NCBI GenBank assembly: GCA_002104985.1
Contig: MCGO01000135.1
Location: forward strand, 1-64,000
DNA: 64,000 bases
Origin: Rhizoclosmatium globosum
Lineage: Eukaryota > Chytridiomycota > Chytridiomycetes > Chytridiales > Chytriomycetaceae
Reading direction: 5' to 3'
The translations under genes were made by a program, and so were the position numbers. Positions 45,447 to 56,373 of this stretch are shown piece after piece (position 1 is the stretch's first letter; every line of letters starts with the position of its first letter). The notes under the pieces were generated by a model. The model saw nothing but the letters and a program-made list of their open reading frames with translations. It had not been told where the DNA came from and searched no databases.

Positions 45447-46289
45447 TCAATTCAAGTCTCCATAAAACCCTCCATTTCGCTTGTTCTTGTAGTTTCGTTT
45501 CCTTCTGCAGCAGAAGTAAACGATGAGGATGGCACCAAATACGGCAGCAATTCCGAGAACAACTGCAACAATCAAGATAACGCGGCCGTCGGATCCAGCG
45601 TTATTCGTTGGTAAGCTTGGCTGGACAAAGATGGAACCGGTTGTCAATGCAATTGTTGAAGTGGTGGTTGAGGTGGTCGAAGTAGTGGAATCTGTGGTAG
45701 AAACAGAAGTTGAAGACGTGAAAGTAGTCGAGGAAGAGGAAGAGGAAGAGGAAGAGGAAGAAGTTGAGTATGTACCCGTTGTAATACTTCTTGTAGAGTT
45801 GGATGTAGCCGTTGTTGTGACAGCTTGAGGAATAGACCCAGTCAAGGAATAGTCACAAACAAGCATGGCACATCCAGATCCGAATCCAACAGCACAACCA
45901 AGGCTGTCCGTATTCGGCCAAAGCAGCATTTCATTGAAACCGGGTGATCCAGGCCCCTTCAACCACAAGTCCACGAATCCAGGCAGAAAGACAGCCACAT
46001 CTTTCGAAGAAACTGATCCATAGGCCAAGTTCTGACCATAGTTTGTGTTATCGTTTCCTCCATTTGGCGTTGAGGATGCACAGCCTGGAAACGCAGCCTG
46101 AGTCTCGGCCCACGTGGAAGCGTGTGCTGCGATCGCATCGCTCCAGGTGAGTGGCTACAGTTTGTTCAAAGTGCGGAAGTCGTTGTGTCGCTGAAGAAGA
46201 AAGGCTGTGTTTGTGGCGTTCAAATTGGTCGACTGAGTCAGCACGGTGGATGCCATAACTAGGACTACTGCTATGAGGCAAGGTATCAT
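45447..46289 (-). CDS. CAP/SCP (PR-1-like) secreted domain with S/T stalk and membrane anchor; in-frame TAG
   Basis: Starts with a signal peptide (MIPCLIAVVLVMASTVLTQ) at 46289, then the CAP fold: RHNDFR, PLTWSDAIAAHASTWA, GQNLAYGS and GCAVGFGSGCAMLVCDYS. CAP proteins are secreted lipid- or sterol-binding proteins (yeast Pry1). A roughly 55-residue Ser/Thr stalk (poly-Ser coded by the repeat at 45736-45764), a single hydrophobic helix (VILIVAVVLGIAAVFGAILI) and a basic tail (CCRRKRNYKNKR) make it type I membrane-anchored rather than free. A TAG at 46155-46157 interrupts NKL*PLTW within an otherwise conserved domain, so it is a recent pseudogene, a readthrough product or a base error. It is nested between the two ABC transporters on the opposite strand. 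Confidence 0.75.
45736..45764. repeat. GAAGAG microsatellite encoding poly-Ser (minus strand)
   Basis: (GAGGAA)n on the plus strand, TCT/TCC on the coding strand. It lies within the O-glycosylation-type stalk of the CAP protein. Confidence 0.85.
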
Positions 46290-46801
46290 TTAATGAGGTA
46301 TTGCTGGTTGCGGTGGGTGTTGGTGGTCAAATGCGGCTGTGGTGCTTGAGAAGGCTGATGACGGTTAATGAGGCTTTTCTGAAACGAGGAAGGAAGAAAC
46401 ATACTTCTTTCCTTCAATAATGGAATTTCTTCGGAAAAGCATATATCACTGCCGCGTATCATACAAGTTCTGGTTAAGTTGCAAGTTAGGGTTTGAATCA
46501 CAAGGTCACTTCAACTTCTGTGCATTCATTTCAACGTAATATGAACGTGACGAAAAATAGTAACTGAAGGTTACAGAGGCGATTTGTGGATTGTGGCATG
46601 ATTTCATTGAAGGAACCCAACAAGGATTATTGTTTGTGCTTTGCATATCGCATCGATTCAGCAAAACGTGGAAGAGGAAAGAAAAAGATGATTAACTGAT
46701 ATCATACGTGAATTTGTCATGTGGCAAAGCTTGTATCACTCATTTGTTCCACGATTTGGATCCCGGAACGGAAGGAGGCTTTGAAATCTCATCCAAATTG
46801 C
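46290..46801. other. Divergent promoter region, CAP protein / ABCC transporter 2
   Basis: 512 nt between divergent starts with no supported coding feature. Confidence 0.4.
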
Positions 46802-49800
46802 ATGTCCTGTTCGACAGCATTCACGGTCTGGGACGCCAGCGGTGCCGCAGACTTCAGTCAATGCTTTGAAGAGAAGTAAGTTATAACATACTTGTGTTTT
46901 GTGGCTGACTGAGTGAAAACCAGCGTCCTCTCAGTTGTTGTGTCATCAGCTGCCATCCTCTTTGCAGCTTTCAGATTGACCTACCTCCGTCACAAGAAAG
47001 TCATTGAACCTCGTCTTACAAAATGGCATATCACTGCCAACAGAATGACCTCTTTGCTATCAGTTATTGCATCTCTTGCTGCTCTTATCCTTGCCGCTAT
47101 CTCCTCATCTTCTAGTGGTTCAGTCACTTTGGCTGCCGCTTTCTCCGTTGCTGCCTCTATCGGTGCAGCTGCTTCCCTCTATGTTGAACACACACGTTTG
47201 GCCCGTGCTTCCACTGGACTCATGCTCTACTGGCTCTTTGCCTTTATCGTATGGGTCATTCGCATCAGAACCCGCTTTGTATTAGGACAGACTGATGCAT
47301 TGGTCAATGTTTTTATTGTTCAAGCTGTCTTGAATGCCGTATCATTCATCCTGAGAACATGACATTCGTGCAAGACTTTGAAACTGGAAAAAGGGTCCGT
47401 CCAACTCCTCTTGGTTCAAACGTGAACGTCTTTTCTCGTGTAACCTACTGGTATATGCAACCACTTCTTGTCAAGGGCTCAAAGAAAGAACTGGAACTCG
47501 ATGACCTATGGAAGCCAGACCGCAGTCAGTCAAGTTCTGCAATCATCAACCGCTTCCAAGTTCGTTGGAAGGCGGAAATTGAATCTGCAAAAGGCAAGGG
47601 CAAGAAGCCTTGGTTGATTCGTGCACTTTTGTTGGCCTTCTATCCAGCTTTGATTGTCGGTTTCTTCCAGTACTGGATTTCTTTCATCTGTGTGTTTATC
47701 CAGCCTATGCTGCTCGACAGTATCTTAAGTTTTATCGCTGACCCTAATGGAAAGAACTATATGGGTTACATTCTTGCTGCTGCAATTTTGCTGAATGGTA
47801 TACTGAATGTCACAATGAATATTCAGCAATTTATTACTTCTTGGGTGTAGGGTGAGTTTTCATTAAATGTTTAAAATGGGACTGACGATGAAACAGGTAT
47901 CAAATTCGTTCAGCCCTTTGCACCTCCATTTTCCGCAAGTCTCTCAATCTCACCAACACTGCTCGTCAAGCTACATCCACTGGTCATATCAACAACATGC
48001 TGGCAGCTGACACCCAACACGTGATGTGGTTCATGGTTGCTTTCTTTGACCCAATCGGTATTCCAGTCAGAATTGCCGTTGCAATTTACTTCTTGTGGCA
48101 ACAACTCGGAGTTGCTTGTCTCGCCGGTCTCGGTGTCATTCTCCTCGCGATTCCTATCCAAGCTGCGATTGGTAAAATCCTCATGAATCGATTTGACGAA
48201 AAGCAATCCCGCGGAGACGTTCGTATCGAAGTCGTGAACGAAACTCTCGCTAGTATCAAGTTACTCAAGCTTTATGGGTGGGATACTTTGTTCCATAAGA
48301 GAGTTAGTGATTCTCGTCAAGAGGAACTCAAGTCTATCAAGTCTATTGGTATCATGAAGTCATGGGAGACCTTGGTCGGCTCGGTTGCTCCTCTTTTCGT
48401 TTCGTTGGCGTCATTCGCTGTTTACAGTATCATCAACACTGCTCCAGATCAAGCTCTTAATGCTAGTCGTATTTTCGTGTCCTTGTCTCTGTTCAATATC
48501 TTGTCTGAGCCCATTATGTACCTCGGTTGGATTTTCGCAACAGGTTCTGCTTGTTACATTTCGCTGAATCGTATGCAAGAGTTCTTGCTCTTGGAGGAGT
48601 TGGATGATTCTAATGTCAAGCGTGAAATCGCCAAGGATGGAAACGTTATTGCTGTCAAAAATGGAACTTTCAAGTGGGATGCTGCTGCTGAAGAAAATAC
48701 GTTGAGCGATATTAACACAGTGCGTACTTCTTTGTTGTGTCCAATGAATTAATTCCGACTCTGATAGACTATCCCGCAAGGTTCTCTTACAGCTGTTATT
48801 GGACGCGTTGGAACTGGAAAGAGTTCTTTCATTTCTTCGCTTCTTGGGGACATGCACAAAGTCACCGGTGAAGTGCGTGTGTCTGGCTCTGTAGCCTATG
48901 TCAGTCAACAAGCTTGGATTGAGAACGCAACGATCGTGACAATATTTTGTTTGGATCTGAGTACGATGAGAAGAAGTACCAAGGTAAAAATTGACTTTTG
49001 TCGACACTAGCCTTACTCTTTAAATTTAGCCGTCATTGACGCCTGTGCTCTCCGCCGAGACTTGACCTTGTTGGTGTCTGGTGACATGACTGAAATCGGA
49101 GAGAAGGGAGTAAACCTGTCTGGAGGTCAGAAGCAACGACTTTCTTTGGCTCGTGCCGTTTACAACGACGCTGAAATCTACTTATTGGATGATGTTTTGT
49201 CTGCTGTTGACGCCCATGTTGACAAACACATCTTCGACAACGTAATTGGTCCTCGTGGAATGCTCAGTGGAAAGACACGAGTCTTTGTCACTCACGGAGT
49301 CCACCATCTTCCATCTTGCGACAAAATCATTGTTATCAAGGACAAGACGATTGAACAGCAAGGCTCTTACCAAGAACTGATTGACCAAGAGGGAACTTTC
49401 AAGGTCTTGATCGAAGAGTTTGCTCATGATGTTGTAATGGAGAAGGAGGACGGAGACGACAAGACTGATTCCAAGGATTCTATTGAAACCAAAGTTGTTG
49501 TCGATGATAAACAAGTCAGTGTCGTTAAAGCCGAAGAAGTTGATGAGAAGGAAGAGGAGGGAAAACTCATGACAAAGGAAGATGCTGGAAAGGGACTCGC
49601 TAAGGCTTCCGTCTTTGTCAAGTACATGCGGGCTGCTGGAATGTCTTGGGTCATTCTTTCTTTCGTTTTGCTTGTTGGTTCTCAAGTTGCGACTGTCGGA
49701 ACTGGTATCTGGTTGACCAACTGGTCCTCTGGTAGTGGAACTAATACTACAGGCTACTACCTCGGCATTTACGGTTTCTTGGTCATTCTCGCGTCCACGT

Positions 49801-51331
49801 TGAGTCTGTTCACCAACTTGACCATGTATGTCAAAGTTGGGCAAAACGCGGCAAGAGTCCTCCATTCGAACATGTTGGAAGGTGTCATGAACTCGCCAAT
49901 GTCATTCTTTGACACCAACCCTCTTGGACGTATTACCAACCGCTTTGTCGGAGATATCCAGATTGTTGATGAAAGTCTTGTCGAGACCTACGTTGCTTTC
50001 TTGACGTGTATCGCGCAATGTATCGCTACTGTGATTGTAATCTGTTCCGTCACTCCATACTTCTTGGCAGTCATTCTCCCACTCATTGCCGTTTACTACT
50101 ATCTCCAAAACTACTACCTCAAGACCGCTCAAGCGCTCCAGCGTGTATCACGTTTGACAAACTCTCCTATTTACACCTTGGCAAACACAACTTTCACGGG
50201 TGTCAGCACTGTGAAAGCGTTTAACAAAACCGGCAAGTACATTGAGAAAAATAACGAACTTCAGGATGCAATGCAATCGACGTTCTTGACTTCAATGACT
50301 GTTGGAAGATGGATTCAGTTCCGTCTTGAAGTTCTTGGTGCGTTCATCTCGTTTGGAGCTGCAGTATTTGCTGTTGTGCAGCGAAACAATATCAGTGCTG
50401 GATCTGCGGGCTTGTCTATTGGTTACGCGTTGCAGATTACGCAGTACTTATATCAAGCCATGAGATCGTTTGGACAGTTCCAAAATAACGGTGTTTCCTT
50501 GGAGCGTATCTTTGAGTACTTTGAATTGCCAAGCGAAGCGCCTCAAAAGACTGGTTTGGATGACGGAGTTGCACTTGCTGGTTGGCCAAACGAGGGACGC
50601 GTTGAGTTCAAGGACTTGAAGATGCGTTACCGCGAAGGAACTCCATTGGTGTTGAATGGAATCTCTGTGGATGTCAAGGGAGGCGAAAAGGTTGGAATCG
50701 TGGGAAGAACTGGTGCCGGAAAGTCGTCGCTTTCTGTTGCGCTCTTCCGTTTATCGGAAGCTGACGAAGGTTCTATCGTAATTGATGGTGTGATGTTTCC
50801 AAGCTCGGGTTGAATCTCTTGCGTACCAAGCTGACTATTATTCCACAAGAGGCAGTGTTGTTTGGTGCTTCAGTTCGTGACAACATTGATCCCGGACATT
50901 TGTACACGGATGACCAGATTTGGAGTGCTTTGGAGGCTTCCCACCTTAAATCTCGATTCGCCGGACATGAAGAAGGTCTGGAGCAGAAGATCAAGTCTGG
51001 TGGTGAAAACATGAGTGTCGGTGAAAGACAATTGTTCTGTCTTGCGCGTGCGATTCTCCGAAAGACCAAGATTCTCTTGCTGGATGAAGCGACAGCCGGT
51101 ATTGATTTGGAGACAGACTCTTTGATTCAAGCCACGATTCGCCGCGAGTTTGCTGATTCAACTGTTTTGACCATCGCACACAGAATTCAAACGATTATGG
51201 ACAGCGATAAGATTATGGTGTTGAATGCAGGACGTGTTGAAGAGATGCAAAGTCCTACCGAGTTAATGAAGAATCCAGAGTCGGCTTTTGCACAACTTGC
51301 TGCTGCTGCGGGTGTAAAGAAGCGTAATTAA
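46802..51331 (+). CDS. ABCC-type ABC transporter 2 (tandem paralog, several one-base breaks)
   Basis: Same five-exon structure as transporter 1 (46802-46875, 46924-47851, 47897-48719, 48768-48983, 49030-51331). Adding the missing bases gives exons 2-4 exactly the same lengths as in transporter 1 (930, 823 and 217 nt). Breaks: about 47353 (GG to G), 47841 (A lost), 48935 (CC to C), 50791 (TT to T) and 51319 (GG to G, changing the end from VKEA to VKKRN). NBD1 ([29 protein letters not shown]) and NBD2 ([27 protein letters not shown]) are complete. If the breaks are real the gene is dead; the pattern suggests sequencing error. Confidence 0.85.
50964..51320 (+). repeat. Near-identical 3' tract shared with ABCC transporter 1 (44961-45318)
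   Basis: By eye, about 350 nt differ at only about eight positions between the two paralogs, against roughly 80% identity in upstream stretches such as 43780-43890 versus 49783-49893. The tract covers the NBD2 signature, Walker B, H-loop and C terminus. Confidence 0.75.
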
Positions 51332-51604
51332 TCTAAAGACGTCATATTTATGCTCTAAATAATGCTATGTTTCAAGTAGTAATGTTTTGATAGAGAATTA
51401 CGTGGAAGCAAGTCAAGTCTTATGAAAGCAGAAAGTGAGATAGACAAGAGGATTACTCTTGCTTCAGAAGTGTGGAAATTAAGGGGGACACGTTTTTCGT
51501 TCAACTCCTTCCAAAAAAAAGTCACGTGGATCATTGTCATCCACTCCTTTCGTCGATCTTGAAAAAAACGGGCTGGGGTTCCGCTTGAGCTTGAAATTGA
51601 TTGG

Positions 51605-54600
51605 ATGGACCGCAAAACAAACCAAGATGGATTTGGAGGAGCGGGCAAGGGCAGTGGAGTTGGTGGACTGGGCGGAGGCAGCCAGAGCACCACCAACACC
51701 AACTTGAATAACTTGAACACTACTACTAGTACTAGTACTTCTAATAGTGCTGGTGGCATCAACGCCTCAATCATACAGCAGTACCTCCTCGCGCAGCAGC
51801 AACAAGCGCACATCCAGCTGCAGCAGGCGCAGTCCCTCGCACAGAACTCGCTTCTGAATCCTCAGTCAAATCCCGCGTCGTCGTCGTCCTCGTTCAACTT
51901 GCTCGGAAACATCCAACAGCAACAAGGCCTGAACAACTTGGGCCTGGGACAGCTCGCCCAGTTGAACGCGGGAATGAACCCGTTGTTGGGTGGGGCGCTC
52001 GGAACATTCAACACGAACAACAACTTGTTCGCAAATGCTGCAAACTTCGGACTCCAACAACCAAGTCAGCAACAACAACAACAGCAACAACAACAGCAAC
52101 AGGGCGGGGCTAATGCGGGTCGGCCTATCGATCTGCTCAAACTGAACTCTGCGAACGCGTTGCTTGCTGGCGGATCTGCTCTTGCCTTCAACCAGCAGCA
52201 ACTCCAACAACAAGCACAGCAGCAAATTCAACAGCAAATGCAACAGCAACTCCAGCAGCAACAGCAAGCTCAACAGCAGGCTGGCAATCTCCTTCAACAG
52301 CAAATCTTGATGCAAAAACAACTCATGCTACAGCAACAACAACAACAACAACAACAGCAAATGCAAAATAGTCTTCAAAATCCTCCCCTTCAAAATCCTT
52401 TATCTACGCAATGGAACTCTCCCGCAAATAATACCGTGCTGAAACTGCAAAAACCTCCAACAAACTCATCAACACCAATTCAAACTCCTGCTGCGCTGCC
52501 AAACAAAAAGTCAAGCACTGGAGTAGATCCTTCGTTCGACTGGCTATTCGACAATGATTTGCCTGTGGTTTGTGGTTGCTCTGTACATAAAGTTAGGCTG
52601 AACCAATTGAATAGAAGCAATCTCCCGGCCTTTCTACCAAACTGCCAACTGGAATTTCTGGTAATAACTCAATGAATAATAACTCAGAATCTATGAATCC
52701 AATGGGTGCGATGCAGCAAATGGACTTGAAACGAAAACCTCCTGCAACAACAACAAACTTATCCGATAGTAAACGAATCAAACCTGATAATCCGCCTCCT
52801 CCTCCTCCTGCAAAACCAGCCACAGCTCCAGCAAGTGATGATGGAATGGAGTTCTTGACATTCGATGCAACACCACCTCCATCAAATTCAACTCCACCAC
52901 AGATGAATAGCGTGAACCAAGAAATGCCTCCCATTGCATCAGTATCTCAACAGCCTGCATCAACATCTTCCAATGTTTCTCAAGCCAATATTTCCAACAA
53001 CATCCAACCATCGAAAACATCAACTCCTCCTTCCATTCTTACGCCAAAACCACAAACTTCTTCGGCGTCGGCAACAGTAGCTCCTAATGCGAAACCCCAA
53101 CCCATGCCATCTGCATCAACGCCAATCAATCTGTCTTCACAACAAAAGCAGCAACCCAAACAAGATGGACCGCAGACTGCCGAACACTTTATGGAAATCC
53201 TTTCGAAATTAAAAGATGCACACGTAAGCCAAATGCATCAGCTGGAACAACTCAACGGCTCGCTTCTGAAAATATCAACCATCAGTGGCGGAACTCCTCA
53301 AATGATTGCTGCCCAAGAAGCTCTGATTCGCACGGAAATCGCAAAGTGCCATGAAAAGCGAACGAAAATATCGCAGCTTATTCATACGACTCTGGGGAAT
53401 CTTGCCAAAGTTGGCGGTGATGTAGCTGCTGCTATGACGAAAATGGCAGGGATTGGTGGAATGGGCGGTGGTGCTGCCGTGTTAGGAGCTATGGGGGCGA
53501 TGGGGCGATGGGGTCACTTGGGACCGGTAATGCTGGAGCAGGAAATCCTGCTTTAGCTATGTTTCAGCAGCAACAGCAGCAAGCACAGCAGCAGATGCTG
53601 CTACAACAGCAAATGATGATGCAGCAACGGCAACTTCAGCAACAGAAACCGCCACCGCCAGTCAAAGCTCCAACACCGCCAGCTCCCGTTTTGACTGTTG
53701 ATATTCTCTCGAAAGTTGAGTTTGACCATAGGCTAAATCTTTCATGCGATGCAAACGGAGTCTCCAAAGTTCGCGCCCAAAAAATCAATCAGAAGTTTGT
53801 AGACTATTATACCCTCTTTTACGTTGTCTTGGATTTTGGTGGATTTGAAAGGGTGAGGTTTCTTTTCTGGCCTATGATTGTTGAAGTACTAACAATTTGG
53901 TTAGGCATCAACTGAGAGGTCTTGGAAGGCGATTGCAGAAAGAATGCAAATTTTGGCGCCGGTTTCAGCCCCTGGTGCCTTGCGAAAGTATTATGCGAAC
54001 TACCTACATGCGTTTGAGCGAGAAACCTTTCCCAATGCAAAAGATTACAAAGGAGCTAATCCAAGGTGGATACCGCCTGGAATCGTTGGTAAGTTGTGTC
54101 GTGCATTTGAATGCCGAACTAACTCTTTGGAAGGTCCGGAAGTTGAAACTGCAAAGACTCCAGAAACTTGGCAAGCTCCTGTTACGACCCCCACTGCTTC
54201 CGTGACTCCAGGCGTTGTTGTTCCAGATTTGAAGTCCAAGCCGCCGATGATGTCAACATTAGCGGCTCGTGCAGCAGTTCCAGGTGGAAAGCTTTTGAAT
54301 CCACTGCAACCTCCTGCGCGAGCGACTTCTGTAACAACTGCCGCTGCACCAATGCAACCAGCAGGAAATTCAGTGCAGCAACAAATTCAAAGGAACCAAA
54401 TACATCAAGGATTTTCCACGTTTGGGCAGCGTTCTGTCGGACTGACTGGAAGTCGGTCTTCGTTGGAAGTTGACCGACAGCCGCAGGAAACGATCGATTT
54501 GACCAAAAAGTTCAAACGATATGGGGGTTTGGAAGTTGATAAACTGCATGGTTTAGTTCACAAACGGAAACGAGTGTTGAAGGGGCAGCTTGGTAAGTTT

Positions 54601-56103
54601 AATGACTCTAATTTACCACGCTCATACATATTCGAAGGCACTGTTGACTTGTATAATGTGTGCATGTCACTGCAATCATCGCTACGTTTGAACGAAACAT
54701 ATGCTCTCAATGTCCTCACCATTCTATCTCACGACCGAGAAATTCTTCTTAAGCTTGCGGATTATGCACCTCTTGGAAACGCGATTGTCAAAGTACTCAA
54801 AACGACAGTTACTTCTCTCAAAATGTGCTTTTCGGATGAGTACATTGGCTTTCGGACGCTCTTGTATCATGAGTCTGCTGTGGCAACTTGTCTCAAACCT
54901 GATGCTGGATCTCTTGAGACTTACACGTCCAGTAAACTGGATGAACGCAAGGTTTTGATGGAGAAGCTGCTGGCAGTGTTAACAATACTTCGTAATCTGA
55001 GTGTCGTTACTGTTGAGAATCAACCATGGCTCGCAAAACACCCAGACTATGTGAAATGTTTAGTTGACGCGTTAAGGATATCGCCCTTCGAGAAATTCCG
55101 TGATTCGAAGAACAATAATTTCGACGATGATAGTATATTTGACGAATACGGATTGGATCCTGATGATATCTCTTCACTTGATACACCTTTGGACGAAGAT
55201 TTGAAATTGAGTGATGGATTTCGCCGTGCTGAGAAGTTAATGTTTCAGGATGCTGCAACGCTTGTATTGGAAGTCCGAAGAACGGCGTTCGTAGCTTTGG
55301 TCAATGTTAGCGTCCAAGTCAAGCTTGCAAGCGTGTCTGATGCGCAACTTGTCTCTAACATAATATCAGACGCGCTGCAAATACATTCGGATTTGTTGGA
55401 GTCCTGTCATCATACTCCAGCCTCATTGTCCTTGGCTTGGTCGACAAATCCAGGATCCAGCGCGTTTTTGGGCGATGACTTGCAGCCTTGGATGCTTCTT
55501 GATGGACTGTCGAAGTTGACGATTGATATTCACAACATGGACCTGTTTGCCGAATGTACGGATTTGGAGCGGCTTTTGAAGTTGTGCTTGAAAGTACTAC
55601 CACAAACTGGTGGGTTTTCGGCAACTGGCACTCAAGAGGAATTGGTTTGTTGGGAACTTGCTATGTCCTGTTTATACCATCTTGTCGTCATTATTGATGG
55701 TGCACCTGGGAACGATGCTCGGAATGGATCTGATTCGTCAACTCCAGTTACACCACGTATGCCTCCCATGTCAAAATCTAAGCAGTGTACATTCTCGAAA
55801 GTACCAAGTCTTGTGCCGCTTCTGATTAGTCTCATGAGAAGGCCCGCGTTACCTGGAATGGTCAACCAAAGTCTGAATCAGCAGTACGACCCGCTATGCA
55901 TCAAAGCCAGTCGCATATTCATGGAGGCGCTACAAAGGGGAGGTGATGAAGCGCGGAGAGTTGTTAAGAAGTTTGAAAGTGCACTGGTTGGGTTGGCGAT
56001 CACTGGTCCTGCCCCTGCAAACACTTCTGGGGGTATTAGTGAGGAAGTTTGGCGTCGCGTTGGGGATATTTTGTTTTTGATGAACGATGAGGCGGAAGTT
56101 TAA
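51605..56103 (+). CDS. SWI/SNF subunit Swi1/ARID1-like
   Basis: Three exons (51605-52564, 52615-53852, 53905-56103) with one G restored near 53502-53505 give 1,465 residues. The N-terminal half is Gln-rich low complexity (CAA/CAG runs at 52066-52105 and 52190-52350), typical of activator or prion-like regions of SWI/SNF subunits. An ARID DNA-binding domain spans the exon 2/3 junction: KINQKFVDYYTLFYVVLDFG, GFERASTERSWKAIAERMQI and ALRKYYANYLHAFE. The C-terminal roughly 550 residues form a helical repeat region comparable with the BAF250/Swi1 C-terminal domain (LTILRNLSVVTVENQPWLAK and similar). It likely targets the remodelling complex to chromatin. RSC9 would be the alternative, but Gln-richness and length favour Swi1. 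Confidence 0.8.
52190..52350 (+). repeat. CAA/CAG repeat tracts encoding poly-Gln
   Basis: Mixed CAA/CAG repeats, with a second block at 52066-52105, encode Gln runs in the Swi1-like N terminus. Confidence 0.9.
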
Positions 56104-56373
56104 AGGATTACGGCTGTGTAGAATGATTTTTACGTTATACGTTGTTTTGTAAAAAGGCTTTTTGGAAATGAAGCTGTTTATTTATCGTACATTTCGGGCA
56201 CTTTCCTTTCAAAAGCAGCAAACAAACTCCATTTTTGTTGAGCATTGAAATGAGTTGATTGAATGGAAACTTTAGAACAAATTTACATGTGAAGTTTTCA
56301 TTTAAAAATCATATCTTCAGTTTATTATAAGTATATAGAAAGTCACGATATAGATATAGACGCAATAAGGTCT

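Noticed and set aside
27899..46157. Possible reassignment of TAA/TAG to Gln, suggested by two in-frame stops at Gln-like positions
   Set aside because: Many other genes here end properly at TAA or TAG (Argonaute, Swi1, both ABCC genes, Zn2Cys6 factors), so the standard code applies.
52066..52350. CAA/CAG repeats considered as a CRISPR-like or satellite array
   Set aside because: They are in-frame poly-Gln codons of the Swi1-like gene with no regular spacers.
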